64,000 nucleotides of DNA. It comes from Bog-756 sp963734435. GTDB lineage: Bacteria > Actinomycetota > Acidimicrobiia > Acidimicrobiales > RAAP-2. The position numbers and the translations under genes were made by a program. The DNA lies in assembly GCA_963734435.1 (NCBI GenBank), contig CAVTHA010000002.1, positions 359,590 through 423,589 of the forward strand. Direction: 5' to 3'. Below, piece after piece: positions 21,328-30,588 of this stretch (the first letter of the stretch is position 1; every line of letters starts with the position of its first letter). Under the pieces are notes generated by a model. It was not told the DNA's origin. It worked only from the letters and a program-made list of their open reading frames with translations, and ran no database searches.

Positions 21328-21636
21328 TTCCGGGAGGGCCAGGAAGTCCGCGGGCGATCGCATCCTCATCGTCAACACGGTCTATGCAGATCGGGCGTCG
21401 CCTCGAATCACACCCGAACTCGGGGTTCGCCTGATTCTCCGATTGTGGGCGGGACGGATTGGAGGCGGCCATCACCGAGCGTGCCCGCCACTAGCGAAAC
21501 ACGGTTGCCGCCTCTCTATGTGAGCGGGTCGGGTCCGTCGAGCGTCGGTTCCGCCACCCCGCTCCGGATCTCGACACTTCGCCGTTGGGACCAATGGCCC
21601 TGGTGGGCCGGAAGCCCCTGGGTAAGACTCCCTCTT

Positions 21637-21797
21637 GTGAGCATCGAGCAGGACGGGAACATCGTCGCCTGCGACCTGTCGGATGCCACAACCAGTTGGC
21701 CATTCCGTCTGATGTGGAGGCCGTCGAGGAGGATGGGCACTGGACGCATCGCCGGGGTATGTTCCGGTGTCCTCAACACCCCTTCCGAAACTGGTAG
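21637..21797 (+). pseudogene. Cys/His microprotein, family 1, frameshifted copy
   Basis: Not a named family that I recognise. From GTG 21637 the frame reads SIEQDGNIVACDLS; with one base restored near 21681-21683 it continues GCHNQLAIP... and ends RRGMFRCPQHPFRNW. The reconstruction is about 53 residues and has the ligand pattern C12-x4-C17 ... C-x2-H, the same positions as the intact protein at 43837-44004, whose end is SGLFRCPEHPFKDR. Overall the two share GCH, W..R.G.FRCP.HPF. It lies next to a family 2 gene on the other strand. Confidence 0.55.
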
Positions 21798-21919
21798 GCG
21801 CTACGGATCGCGTTCTCGCCACCTATCGGGTTGGTAGGGCGATGGTGGACAAGAAACGGATACGGCTGTGGAGCTGCGAGGGTCACGTCGAGAGGCTTGA
21901 GGGATACCTACGCTACCGT

Positions 21920-22156
21920 TCAACTCTCATTTGAACCAGGTGGCTCCTTTGGCTCGGGGAGTTCACCGGCGTGCTCGGCGCAGGCATCCACGGTCCACGT
22001 CTTGCCTTTGGAGTCGGTGAACACGCCGGTGCACACCACGCGGTTCGAGCAGTGCTGGGTATGTCCGGTGACCGCCTCAATCAAGCGGAAGCACTGACCC
22101 GGCTTGGTAGTGAACGTCTCTGCGCTCAGTGTCTCTGGCGCGCCGCCTGTTGCCAC
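21920..22156 (-). CDS. Cys/His microprotein, family 2
   Basis: A 78-residue protein with no recognised family. It starts at GTG 22156 with AAGGAG seven bases upstream. The core is KPGQCFRLIEAVTGHTQHCS, then VVCTGVFTDSKGKTW and TVDACAEHAGELPEP. It is clearly related to the protein at 43584-43790 (PGRCF..., TGRFTD, KTWTVDACDEHA). The spaced cysteines and the final C-x2-H suggest a bound metal such as zinc; that is inference. The C-terminus is Pro/Glu-rich. It faces the family 1 relic at 21637-21797 across about 120 bp. Confidence 0.65.
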   Translation of the reverse strand: MATGGAPETLSAETFTTKPGQCFRLIEAVTGHTQHCSNRVVCTGVFTDSKGKTWTVDACAEHAGELPEPKEPPGSNES

Positions 22157-22410
22157 TGCACCACTCCTTCACTGAGTGTCTTCTGACGGGTCGTCGCTCG
22201 CCTGGTCGCACGATTGAAGCCTGGGCTTGGCTCCTTCGGGCCGCTATGGGCATTATTGAGCTTTTCCACAGCCCCGAGTAGCTTCGCGCTCAGAGGACCA
22301 CGAACCCTCATAGTCCCGTTTCGGAACCGAGGGCGGCCTGCTTGAGCAGTTTTGTCCATTTCTGTGTCAAAAATCTCCCGGACGGTGAGGGGCCGAACAA
22401 TCCGCCCCAT
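22126..22410 (-). CDS. Hypothetical small basic protein
   Basis: A frame of up to 94 residues, perhaps starting internally at MDKTAQAGRPRFRNG. It is basic and helical-looking (MRVRGPLSAKLLGAVEKLN, then RATRRATTRQKTLSEGVVQW) with no known domain. Its end overlaps the start of the microprotein gene at 22156 by about 30 bases and contains that gene's ribosome-binding site, so the two could be coupled. Coding status is uncertain. Confidence 0.35.
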   Translation of the reverse strand: MGRIVRPLTVREIFDTEMDKTAQAGRPRFRNGTMRVRGPLSAKLLGAVEKLNNAHSGPKEPSPGFNRATRRATTRQKTLSEGVVQWQQAARQRH

Positions 22411-22662
22411 CCCACAGGGCTATTTCGGTGTGGGAGCTGGCTGGATTCAGAAGTGCCCGGGACAGTGGTCGAGGCGGCGCTGCCTTCCGCCCATCCCCCT
22501 GTTGATCGCCATCCCTTCGTGGCTGCCCACTTTTCTGACCTCGTAGGCCAGGCCAATGACGTTCAAGGGGAACTCAATCGGGATGCTGTCTATCCTCGCC
22601 TTCGGCAGCCGAACCGATTCCATCGGCAACTACCCGCACGTCACGAGATGGGACGGCGCACG

Positions 22663-24795
22663 TCAGGGGGAGATGTGCAGCCGACCCCGTCCTTCCGTTT
22701 TGGCTCGATACATCGCGGCGTCTGCTCGTGAGACGACCGTTTCGTACGTGTCAAATGCTTCGGGAAACATCGCAATTCCTATGCTCGCGCCGATGGAGAG
22801 GGTAAGGCCGTGAACGAGAAATGGGTCGTTCATCGCTGAGAGGATCCTTTCGGCGACCTCTGCTGCGGCATCACGGCTTGTCGCGTCCTGAAGAACCAGT
22901 CCAAACTCGTCCCCTCCGATCCGGGCGACGGTGTCTTGATCGCGGACGGTGAGCAATAGGCGCTCCGCCACGGTGCGGAGCAGCTCGTCACCAACCTTGT
23001 GCCCGTGAGCATCATTGACGGCTTTGAATCTATCGAGGTCAACAAAGAGCATTGCCAGACAGCCCCCATTCCGACGTGCGATAGCCAATGACTGGGTTAC
23101 TCGATCTTCGAAGAGACGAGAGTTGGCAAGCTCAGTCACGGGGTCGTGCAGAGCTTGATGGCGCACTTCTTCGAGCAAGGCAACACTGTCGAGCGCGGTG
23201 GCCGCCAAGCTTGCCAAACCGCTCAGGCGCTCTCGCAACGTGCCGTCTGGTTCCGGACTGAGACCGTTGGAGTTCACGCAGAGAACACCAAATAGCGTGG
23301 TTCGTGCGATGATCGGAACGACGACACCAGAGGTGAGGCCAGTCAATGACAGAATGGACGACAGAGAGGGGTGAGACGCCTTCGCCACCCACGTCGGCGC
23401 CGACAGTCTGAGCAATTGCTCCGCTACATCCTCGCTACGCATGGCCGTAGTTTCTGGTACGTCGAGTCCAAGGGTATTTCGAGTCGCCGACGCGACTCGG
23501 GCGAGACGTGCGTCGCCTTCGTCCCACAACAGCACGTGTACCTCGTCACATCCCGCTATTTCGGGGACAGCCTCGACTAGCTGCTGCGCCACCCCCATTC
23601 GGGATGACTGTTCGGCCAGAGCCATGCCCAAGCCAAGAAGGGCGTTTAGCGTGATGTTTCGGTCGCGAGACTCGGCGAGGGCCGCGGCCGTCTCAAGGGC
23701 TGCCGCGGCATGACCGGCATAGGCCATGAGTAGCGACCGTTCTTGGGGTAAGAAACGGTAGCCTTTCGGGTAAAAGACAGCGAGACGACCGAAGTGACGG
23801 CGAATCGACTTGATGTCGACCACGATGCGGGATTCATCGTTCGACTGATCGGCGAGCAAGACTTCGCCGGCCGCAAGTTCAGCCTCATCCTCGGTGAAGC
23901 CCACATAATGGATCCGCTGAGCCGAGTCGCCGGGCAGCTGTGCCACCAATAAGTAGCGCGGAGCCCGAACCGCAACCCCCGCTTGCCTCGTGACTGTTTC
24001 AAGCATCGAATCAACGTCCCGAATCGAAGCAAGTTCTTTCGCAACGGTCTCCAAAGACTCGTAGCGCTCTGTGAGCGCTTGAACTTGCTCCGTAAGAATC
24101 TGCACTTCGCGTTCGAGGCCGATCTCCCCCGACGAGGCGGGATCCCATTCTATCTGGATGAGGCAACGAGGATCACCCCGGGTTTGGCATTCAGACTCGT
24201 GGACATGCGCTTGTTCCATTCCGAACAGAACCGAAAACTGTGACAGAGCCCCCAAGGTGTAGCCACAGAACAAAGGATCTCTATCGTGATCGGGCGTCGT
24301 TACGCTAATGGCACCATGATCCTCGCCGACCTCGACCACCTCCGACTGCGTGATTGTGGATTGCTTTGCCGAGATGGCCGGGTAGAACCGAAGTAGCTCT
24401 GCGGGCGATCCGAACGATCGCAGGAGGGCCAGAACCTCTGTGCCCGCGTATTGGCGGAATACCTCGGCACCAGCCTTGCGACCGATATCGGGATCATTGA
24501 GCACTTCGGCTGCAGCCCGATAGAGGGCAAGGCCCTGCTGATAGGTGCTCCACCCGCCAGCACGCTGGAGATCCGCCGCAGATCGACTCTCCCCGGCCTC
24601 CGCCAGGATCCGTGCGACTCCGTCCTCGCCGGCCTCACCTCGTACGACGGCCAGCAGCGCTCCGAGCATCGAGTTCGCCAATTCTTGGGAAGGTTCGTCA
24701 TCACCCATCCTCGTTGGATCGACCAGGAATCCTCGGATCTTGACCCCAGGTCCGGGGCCATGTTCGGTCTCGGTGGAGGTACCCCAACTCTTCAT
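22663..24795 (-). CDS. V4R-GAF-GAF-GGDEF diguanylate cyclase
   Basis: A soluble 710-residue diguanylate cyclase. Residues about 60-220 look like a heme-NO-binding/V4R-type sensor (LLRSFGSPAELLRFYP ... ECQTRGDPRCLIQIEW). Two GAF-like regions (about 255-375 and 385-540) joined by a coiled-coil-like helix follow. The GGDEF domain has DPVTELANSRLFEDR, DLDRFKAVND and an intact RIGGDEF active site at about 627-631, with a product-inhibition I-site RDQD exactly five residues upstream. No membrane segment or EAL domain is present. No target gene is adjacent, so the signal and pathway are unknown. Confidence 0.88.
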   Translation of the reverse strand: MKSWGTSTETEHGPGPGVKIRGFLVDPTRMGDDEPSQELANSMLGALLAVVRGEAGEDGVARILAEAGESRSAADLQRAGGWSTYQQGLALYRAAAEVLNDPDIGRKAGAEVFRQYAGTEVLALLRSFGSPAELLRFYPAISAKQSTITQSEVVEVGEDHGAISVTTPDHDRDPLFCGYTLGALSQFSVLFGMEQAHVHESECQTRGDPRCLIQIEWDPASSGEIGLEREVQILTEQVQALTERYESLETVAKELASIRDVDSMLETVTRQAGVAVRAPRYLLVAQLPGDSAQRIHYVGFTEDEAELAAGEVLLADQSNDESRIVVDIKSIRRHFGRLAVFYPKGYRFLPQERSLLMAYAGHAAAALETAAALAESRDRNITLNALLGLGMALAEQSSRMGVAQQLVEAVPEIAGCDEVHVLLWDEGDARLARVASATRNTLGLDVPETTAMRSEDVAEQLLRLSAPTWVAKASHPSLSSILSLTGLTSGVVVPIIARTTLFGVLCVNSNGLSPEPDGTLRERLSGLASLAATALDSVALLEEVRHQALHDPVTELANSRLFEDRVTQSLAIARRNGGCLAMLFVDLDRFKAVNDAHGHKVGDELLRTVAERLLLTVRDQDTVARIGGDEFGLVLQDATSRDAAAEVAERILSAMNDPFLVHGLTLSIGASIGIAMFPEAFDTYETVVSRADAAMYRAKTEGRGRLHISP

Positions 24796-25063
24796 CAGGA
24801 CGTGCTCACTTTGGGAGAAAGCCCTGATCGCGGTGTCGATGCAGCGGGTCCCACCCGGCAGTGGGGGGTGAGAGCTTTGAATAACTTGAAGCAGTATCGG
24901 CCGCCAAACAGCGAGTAACCATCGAAATGGTCACTCGTTGGCGCTTGACGTCGGCAACGAGGCGTCTTGGTCTGCCGGACCATATCCGCCATTGGAACCT
25001 CGATGGCCTCGTCGATTCCAATGCGATCCTGTGCCGCATGTGAGGACGAAACAGACCCTGAGA

Positions 25064-25420
25064 TCAGCCTTCTCCTCGCGCCTCCTTAGCGAATCGGGAG
25101 GCTAGTTGTCGAGAGACTCCAAGCGCATTGCCTATCTCGCCGATGCTCATTCCTTCGTCGAGTGAAAAACTGATGAAGGCAATACGCATCTTATGGCGAC
25201 AGCGTTCATACTCGGCGAGACATTCGTTGGCGACCCTGCGCAAATCGGCAGAATCGCCCCCGGCTGCGCTAACTGCCTCAGAGATCGGGATTCCACTTTC
25301 CAGCTTCTTTATCATCTTGCGGCCAACCGCCTCGCCGGATCGCAAGTTGCTCCGAAGCGCTTGGGAGGCCGAGATGGTTTCTCTAATAGCGGCGACGGCA
25401 GCTCGATGCGAACGGTCCAT
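25064..25420 (-). CDS. Hypothetical protein with C-terminal helix-turn-helix
   Basis: A 118-residue protein without a named family. The N-terminal two thirds are helical (ASQALRSNLRSGEAVGRKMIKKLE ... ADLRRVANECLAEYERCRHKMR). The C-terminus has an HTH-like segment MSIGEIGNALGVSRQLASRF, the form found in sigma-like and MarR/XRE-like binding helices. It may be a small DNA-binding regulator. It stands alone, with about 270 bp on one side and 780 bp on the other without genes. Confidence 0.6.
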   Translation of the reverse strand: MDRSHRAAVAAIRETISASQALRSNLRSGEAVGRKMIKKLESGIPISEAVSAAGGDSADLRRVANECLAEYERCRHKMRIAFISFSLDEGMSIGEIGNALGVSRQLASRFAKEARGEG

Positions 25421-26199
25421 ACTCGAGTTCTAGCCCAACTCGCGGAGATTACTCGCGGATACCAGTGTCAAGCTCAACTCGCACAAGTCTGACGAACGGT
25501 GGACTCTACGGATCGGTCAGAGCGTCTTTTTGATCCGGATAGGAATATCCACAATCCGGACCGCCCTACCGTCGACGCTTCATTCCAGACGATGAGGTGT
25601 TCCTCCCAACCTATCGGACTGCATCGTCGAACCCTATGGGTCAAATCATCAAAGGCTGGAATGTCAAACTCCCGTGTGATGATCGTCTAGAGGTTGACGA
25701 CCGCGATGGCGACACAAGTTGGCAGACCGACGCCTGTGATTAATGACCTACTAATGGGGCACCGGTCATCGCAATTTAGCCACGCTCAAAGAGAGCCACG
25801 AGGGCGGCGGGGCGTATGAGTGTCGAGAAGGCCTCGCGAATTGACTCCTCCTTCTCGATGCGTCGAGGAAATTCGAGTGGGAGGTCGCTAACTTTTCCAA
25901 AGCGCCTCCCGGACCTCCCTCGAAGACTCGAGCATTACGTCGAAGGCCCTAAGTGTGGCAAATCACCCAGTCGTCATTGTGGGCCAATCCACGCGGCTAG
26001 GCACCCAGACCAGGGTATCCGCACTTCCGCACGTGGTGCGCAACCCCTGTTGACGAAATCCTCAAGCCACCCTCCCATATAGCCGATAAATCGAACACGG
26101 GATGCGTAGTGGGCTCCTGGCGGACATCTGCAAACGATCGGAGAACACTCGTGCATCAGTCTCGCCATCGAAGGATCGCAGTTCGCGTCAACCACTATC
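25421..26199. other. No recognisable gene
   Basis: About 780 bp with only short, unsupported frames and lower GC than the core. It precedes the two exported-protein genes, so it may hold their promoter. No clear -35/-10 pair, repeat or RNA structure was recognised. Confidence 0.4.
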
Positions 26200-26628
26200 G
26201 TGGCCGCATGTGTCGTCACGGTCGGTGTGGCGTTCGCCTACTGGAGCGCAACTGGAAACGGGTCGGGATCCGCAAACACCGGCGCTGGGGCTGGCATCAC
26301 GGTGAACCAGACGGCGTCGCCGACGGGTCTGTTCCCAGGCGGCGCAGTCGCATTGTCCGGGAACTTCAACAATTCCAACTCCGGCCCGGTGTTCGTCGCG
26401 GCTGTCACAGCATCGGTGACAACGTTCAGTGCCCAGGCCGACGGGACGAAGCCAGCCTGCACTCAAGCCGACTTCTCCATCACTGGATCGGCGAGCGTGA
26501 ATGCTGAGATCGCTGTCGGAAATGGAGTCGGTTTGTGGTCGGGTCTGTCACTCAACATGACCGACGCCACAACGAACCAGGACAACTGCAAGAACATCAG
26601 CGTGCCGATCGCCTACACGTCCAGCTAG
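26200..26628 (+). CDS. Small exported protein with camelysin/TasA-like leader
   Basis: A 142-residue protein with an N-terminal hydrophobic segment VVTVGVAFAYW followed by a Gly/Ser/Asn-rich start of the mature part. The rest is Thr/Ser/Val-rich and strand-like, with a Cys at KPACTQADFSI and another at DNCKNIS that could form a disulphide. The leader ending in AYW resembles the SipW-processed leaders of TasA/CalY-type fibre proteins, but no SipW-like peptidase gene is in the window. GTG 26200 is the only usual start; the frame is open about 90 bases further upstream. Probably a surface or matrix protein. Confidence 0.55.
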   Translation: MAACVVTVGVAFAYWSATGNGSGSANTGAGAGITVNQTASPTGLFPGGAVALSGNFNNSNSGPVFVAAVTASVTTFSAQADGTKPACTQADFSITGSASVNAEIAVGNGVGLWSGLSLNMTDATTNQDNCKNISVPIAYTSS

Positions 26629-26701
26629 TGATCTGAAGCCGAGCGGATCGAGGGCACAGCCCGCCAAATGGTCGATCACCTCTGCTCCTAGGAGCGGTCT
26701 C

Positions 26702-29700
26702 ATGTCTACCGTGGCTCGCCTGGGTGCAGTGATTGCCGGTGCATTATGTGCTCTCACGGTCGGGGCTATCGCCTGGGCCTTTTGGACCCAGGGTGGCGCC
26801 GGAACTGCCACCGCCGGGACCGGGACCCTCGCGGAGCCCGCCAATGTCACCCCAACGTCAGCCGGTGGAAGCGCCACCGTGGATCTAACGTGGACCGATG
26901 TCTCCGGTCCCGATGGGGGAGCGGTCGACGGCTACTACGTGCAGCGGTATTCGGGAGCCACGGCGAATCCCGCCTGTGCCAGTTCTCCGACCGCCCTCCT
27001 AGCTCCCGGAACGGTGAGCTGTAGCGATTCCGGGGCTCCAGGCGGCACGTATACCTACACAGTGACCGTCGTGTTCCACTCGTGGACGACAGAGTCCACA
27101 CCGAGCATCCCTATCACCGTCGATGCGCTCGCCTCGTTCGCCGTCACGGCTCCGGCCAGTGCAACCGCCGGTACGCCGTTCTCGATCACGGTCACCGCCA
27201 AGGACCAAGCGAACAACACCATCGCGGGCTATGTCGGCACCGTGCATTTCCTGACCTCCGATCCCAACGGAGCGGTTGTCCCGATGGACTACACCTTCCT
27301 TCTGGCCGACAACGGATCGCACGGCTTCACCAATGGTGTGAACCTCAAGACGACGCCGAGTCAGAGCGTCACGGTGACCGACGTCTCCGACCCGACGAAG
27401 ACGGGAACGGCCATCGTGACGGTGAACGCCGGGCCGGCGGCCCAGCTCGGCTTCACCCAGCAGCCCGGCGGCGGGACCGGGGGCGTGAACTGGCCCACCC
27501 AGCCCAAAGTGGCGGTCCAAGACGCCCTGGGCAACACCGTCACCTCGAGCTCGGCCAGCGTGACCCTGGCCATCACGCCCGCGACGGGCAACCCCAGCGG
27601 GGTGCTGACGTGCACGACCAACCCGTTGGCGGCGGTCTCGGGGGTGGCCTCCTTCGCCGGCTGCAAGATCGACCTGGCCGGGTCCGGCTACAGCCTCACC
27701 GCCACCGCCGCCGGCCTCACCACGGTCGTCTCCAACCCGTTCAACGTAGCGGTGGGCCCCGCCACCAAGCTCGTCTACACCCAGCAGCCGACGACGGTGG
27801 TGGCGGGGTCGACGATCAGCCCGGCGGTGGTGGCCGTGGTCGAAGATGCCGGGAACAACACCGTCACGTCGTCGAGCGCGACCGTCGCCATCGCCATCAG
27901 CACGAACCCCGGTGGGGGCACGCTGTCGGGGACGCTGTCGATCAATGCCTCGAGCGGCATCGTGACCTTCTCGAACCTGTCGATCAACAAATCCGGCGTC
28001 GGCTACAAGCTCACCGCATCGAGCGCCGGGCTGACCAGCGCGGTCAGCGGAGCCTTCAACGTGAACGCCGGGCCGGCGGCCCAGCTCGGCTTCACCCAGC
28101 AGCCCGGCGGCGGGACCGGGGGCGTGAACTGGCCCACCCAGCCCAAAGTGGCGGTCCAAGACGCCCTGGGCAACACCGTCACCTCGAGCTCGGCCAGCGT
28201 GACCCTGGCCATCACGCCCGCGACGGGCAACCCCAGCGGGGTGCTGACGTGCACGACCAACCCGTTGGCGGCGGTCTCGGGGGTGGCCTCCTTCGCCGGC
28301 TGCAAGATCGACCTGGCCGGGTCCGGCTACAGCCTCACCGCCACCGCCGCCGGCCTCACCACGGTCGTCTCCAACCCGTTCAACGTAGCGGTGGGCCCCG
28401 CCACCAAGCTCGTCTACACCCAGCAGCCGACGACGGTGGTGGCGGGGTCGACGATCAGCCCGGCGGTGGTGGCCGTGGTCGAAGATGCCGGGAACAACAC
28501 CGTCACGTCGTCGAGCGCGACCGTCGCCATCGCCATCAGCACGAACCCCGGTGGGGGCACGCTGTCGGGGACGCTGTCGATCAATGCCTCGAGCGGCATC
28601 GTGACCTTCTCGAACCTGTCGATCAACAAATCCGGCGTCGGCTACAAGCTCACCGCATCGAGCGCCGGGCTGACCAGCGCGGTCAGCGGAGCCTTCAACG
28701 TGAACGCCGGGCCGGCGGCCCAGCTCGGCTTCACCCAGCAGCCCGGCGGCGGGACCGGGGGCGTGAACTGGCCCACCCAGCCCAAAGTGGCGGTCCAAGA
28801 CGCCCTGGGCAACACCGTCACCTCGAGCTCGGCCAGCGTGACCCTGGCCATCACGCCCGCGACGGGCAACCCCAGCGGGGTGCTGACGTGCACGACCAAC
28901 CCGTTGGCGGCGGTCTCGGGGGTGGCCTCCTTCGCCGGCTGCAAGATCGACCTGGCCGGGTCCGGCTACAGCCTCACCGCCACCGCCGCCGGCCTCACCA
29001 CGGTCGTCTCCAACCCGTTCAACGTAGCGGTGGGCCCCGCCACCAAGCTCGTCTACACCCAGCAGCCGACGACGGTGGTGGCGGGGTCGACGATCAGCCC
29101 GGCGGTGGTGGCCGTGGTCGAAGATGCCGGGAACAACACCGTCACGTCGTCGAGCGCGACCGTCGCCATCGCCATCAGCACGAACCCCGGTGGGGGCACG
29201 CTGTCGGGGACGCTGTCGATCAATGCCTCGAGCGGCATCGTGACCTTCTCGAACCTGTCGATCAACAAATCCGGCGTCGGCTACAAGCTCACCGCATCGA
29301 GCGCCGGGCTGACCAGCGCGGTCAGCGGAGCCTTCAACGTGAACGCCGGGCCGGCGGCCCAGCTCGGCTTCACCCAGCAGCCCGGCGGCGGGACCGGGGG
29401 CGTGAACTGGCCCACCCAGCCCAAAGTGGCGGTCCAAGACGCCCTGGGCAACACCGTCACCTCGAGCTCGGCCAGCGTGACCCTGGCCATCACGCCCGCG
29501 ACGGGCAACCCCAGCGGGGTGCTGACGTGCACGACCAACCCGTTGGCGGCGGTCTCGGGGGTGGCCTCCTTCGCCGGCTGCAAGATCGACCTGGCCGGGT
29601 CCGGCTACAGCCTCACCGCCACCGCCGCCGGCCTCACCACGGTCGTCTCCAACCCGTTCAACGTAGCGGTGGGCCCCGCCACCAAGCTCGTCTACACCCA

Positions 29701-30310
29701 GCAGCCGACGACGGTGGTGGCGGGGTCGACGATCAGCCCGGCGGTGGTGGCCGTGGTCGAAGATGCCGGGAACAACACCGTCACGTCGTCGAGCGCGACC
29801 GTCGCCATCGCCATCAGCACGAACCCCGGTGGGGGCACGCTGTCGGGGACGCTGTCGATCAATGCCTCGAGCGGCATCGTGACCTTCTCGAACCTGTCGA
29901 TCAACAAATCCGGCGTCGGCTACAAGCTCACCGCATCGAGCGCCGGGCTGACCAGCGCGGTCAGCGGAGCCTTCAACGTGAACGCCGGGCCGGCGGCCCA
30001 GCTCGGCTTCACCCAGCAGCCCGGCGGCGGGACCGGGGGCGTGAACTGGCCCACCCAGCCCAAAGTGGCGGTCCAAGACGCCCTGGGCAACACCGTCACC
30101 TCGAGCTCGGCCAGCGTGACCCTGGCCATCACGCCCGCGACGGGCAACCCCAGCGGGGTGCTGACGTGCACGACCAACCCGTTGGCGGCGGTCTCGGGGG
30201 TGGCCTCCTTCGCCGGCTGCAAGATCGACCTGGCCGGGTCCGGCTACAGCCTCACCGCCACCGCCGCCGGCCTCACCACGGTCGTCTCCAACCCGTTCAA
30301 CGTCAGTTGA
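26702..30310 (+). CDS. Large secreted Ig-like repeat protein
   Basis: A 1202-residue surface or secreted protein. Residues 1-35 are a signal/anchor (LGAVIAGALCALTVGAIAWAFW). A fibronectin type III-like domain follows (about 45-140; TVDLTWTDVSG, YYVQRYSG), then one bacterial Ig-like domain (about 143-240). From about 241 on come nine modules of about 105 residues alternating type A (AAQLGFTQQPGGGTGG...) and type B (ATKLVYTQQPTTVVAG...). Each A+B pair is encoded by a perfect 639-bp repeat. The protein ends abruptly after a fifth A module with no LPXTG, membrane helix or sorting domain, so the 3' end may have been lost. Function is probably adhesion or matrix; this is inference. Confidence 0.75.
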   Translation: MSTVARLGAVIAGALCALTVGAIAWAFWTQGGAGTATAGTGTLAEPANVTPTSAGGSATVDLTWTDVSGPDGGAVDGYYVQRYSGATANPACASSPTALLAPGTVSCSDSGAPGGTYTYTVTVVFHSWTTESTPSIPITVDALASFAVTAPASATAGTPFSITVTAKDQANNTIAGYVGTVHFLTSDPNGAVVPMDYTFLLADNGSHGFTNGVNLKTTPSQSVTVTDVSDPTKTGTAIVTVNAGPAAQLGFTQQPGGGTGGVNWPTQPKVAVQDALGNTVTSSSASVTLAITPATGNPSGVLTCTTNPLAAVSGVASFAGCKIDLAGSGYSLTATAAGLTTVVSNPFNVAVGPATKLVYTQQPTTVVAGSTISPAVVAVVEDAGNNTVTSSSATVAIAISTNPGGGTLSGTLSINASSGIVTFSNLSINKSGVGYKLTASSAGLTSAVSGAFNVNAGPAAQLGFTQQPGGGTGGVNWPTQPKVAVQDALGNTVTSSSASVTLAITPATGNPSGVLTCTTNPLAAVSGVASFAGCKIDLAGSGYSLTATAAGLTTVVSNPFNVAVGPATKLVYTQQPTTVVAGSTISPAVVAVVEDAGNNTVTSSSATVAIAISTNPGGGTLSGTLSINASSGIVTFSNLSINKSGVGYKLTASSAGLTSAVSGAFNVNAGPAAQLGFTQQPGGGTGGVNWPTQPKVAVQDALGNTVTSSSASVTLAITPATGNPSGVLTCTTNPLAAVSGVASFAGCKIDLAGSGYSLTATAAGLTTVVSNPFNVAVGPATKLVYTQQPTTVVAGSTISPAVVAVVEDAGNNTVTSSSATVAIAISTNPGGGTLSGTLSINASSGIVTFSNLSINKSGVGYKLTASSAGLTSAVSGAFNVNAGPAAQLGFTQQPGGGTGGVNWPTQPKVAVQDALGNTVTSSSASVTLAITPATGNPSGVLTCTTNPLAAVSGVASFAGCKIDLAGSGYSLTATAAGLTTVVSNPFNVAVGPATKLVYTQQPTTVVAGSTISPAVVAVVEDAGNNTVTSSSATVAIAISTNPGGGTLSGTLSINASSGIVTFSNLSINKSGVGYKLTASSAGLTSAVSGAFNVNAGPAAQLGFTQQPGGGTGGVNWPTQPKVAVQDALGNTVTSSSASVTLAITPATGNPSGVLTCTTNPLAAVSGVASFAGCKIDLAGSGYSLTATAAGLTTVVSNPFNVS
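27422..30304 (+). repeat. 639-bp tandem repeat, 4.5 copies
   Basis: Units begin at 27422, 28061, 28700, 29339 and 29978, exactly 639 bp apart; the last is a half unit that diverges at about 30304. The copies look identical at base level, including silent positions, which indicates very recent amplification or strong gene conversion. The true copy number could differ from the assembled one. Confidence 0.93.
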
Positions 30311-30588
30311 CTCATTTAATCAAGCGTGAAAGGAGTGGTCATGGTCGCACCGGGTGCCCAAACTCACCTAGGACTCTGGTCATATAGTTACATCGACAAC
30401 CGTGTGGAATCAGCGAAACGGCGTGGAATGGCGCCGACAGGGAGCTGTCGTACCAGGCCAACGTGGTTCGGCAGTCTCTGGAGCGGTGACCTTTCTCCGA
30501 TTCCGGTACCACCTGACCTGGACCCCGTTTATTGGCTCACGGTAGTGAGAATTTTGGATTGTTTGTCGTCTGATGGTAGCGGTTCGAA

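Noticed and set aside
27422..30304. CRISPR-like array
   Set aside because: The repeat is 639 bp, contiguous and coding, with no spacers.
26999..30387. Very long open frames antisense and in another frame of the repeat gene
   Set aside because: They are composed of Arg/Gly/His-rich repeats mirroring the 639-bp units, with no domain-like features. GC-rich repeats keep all frames open.
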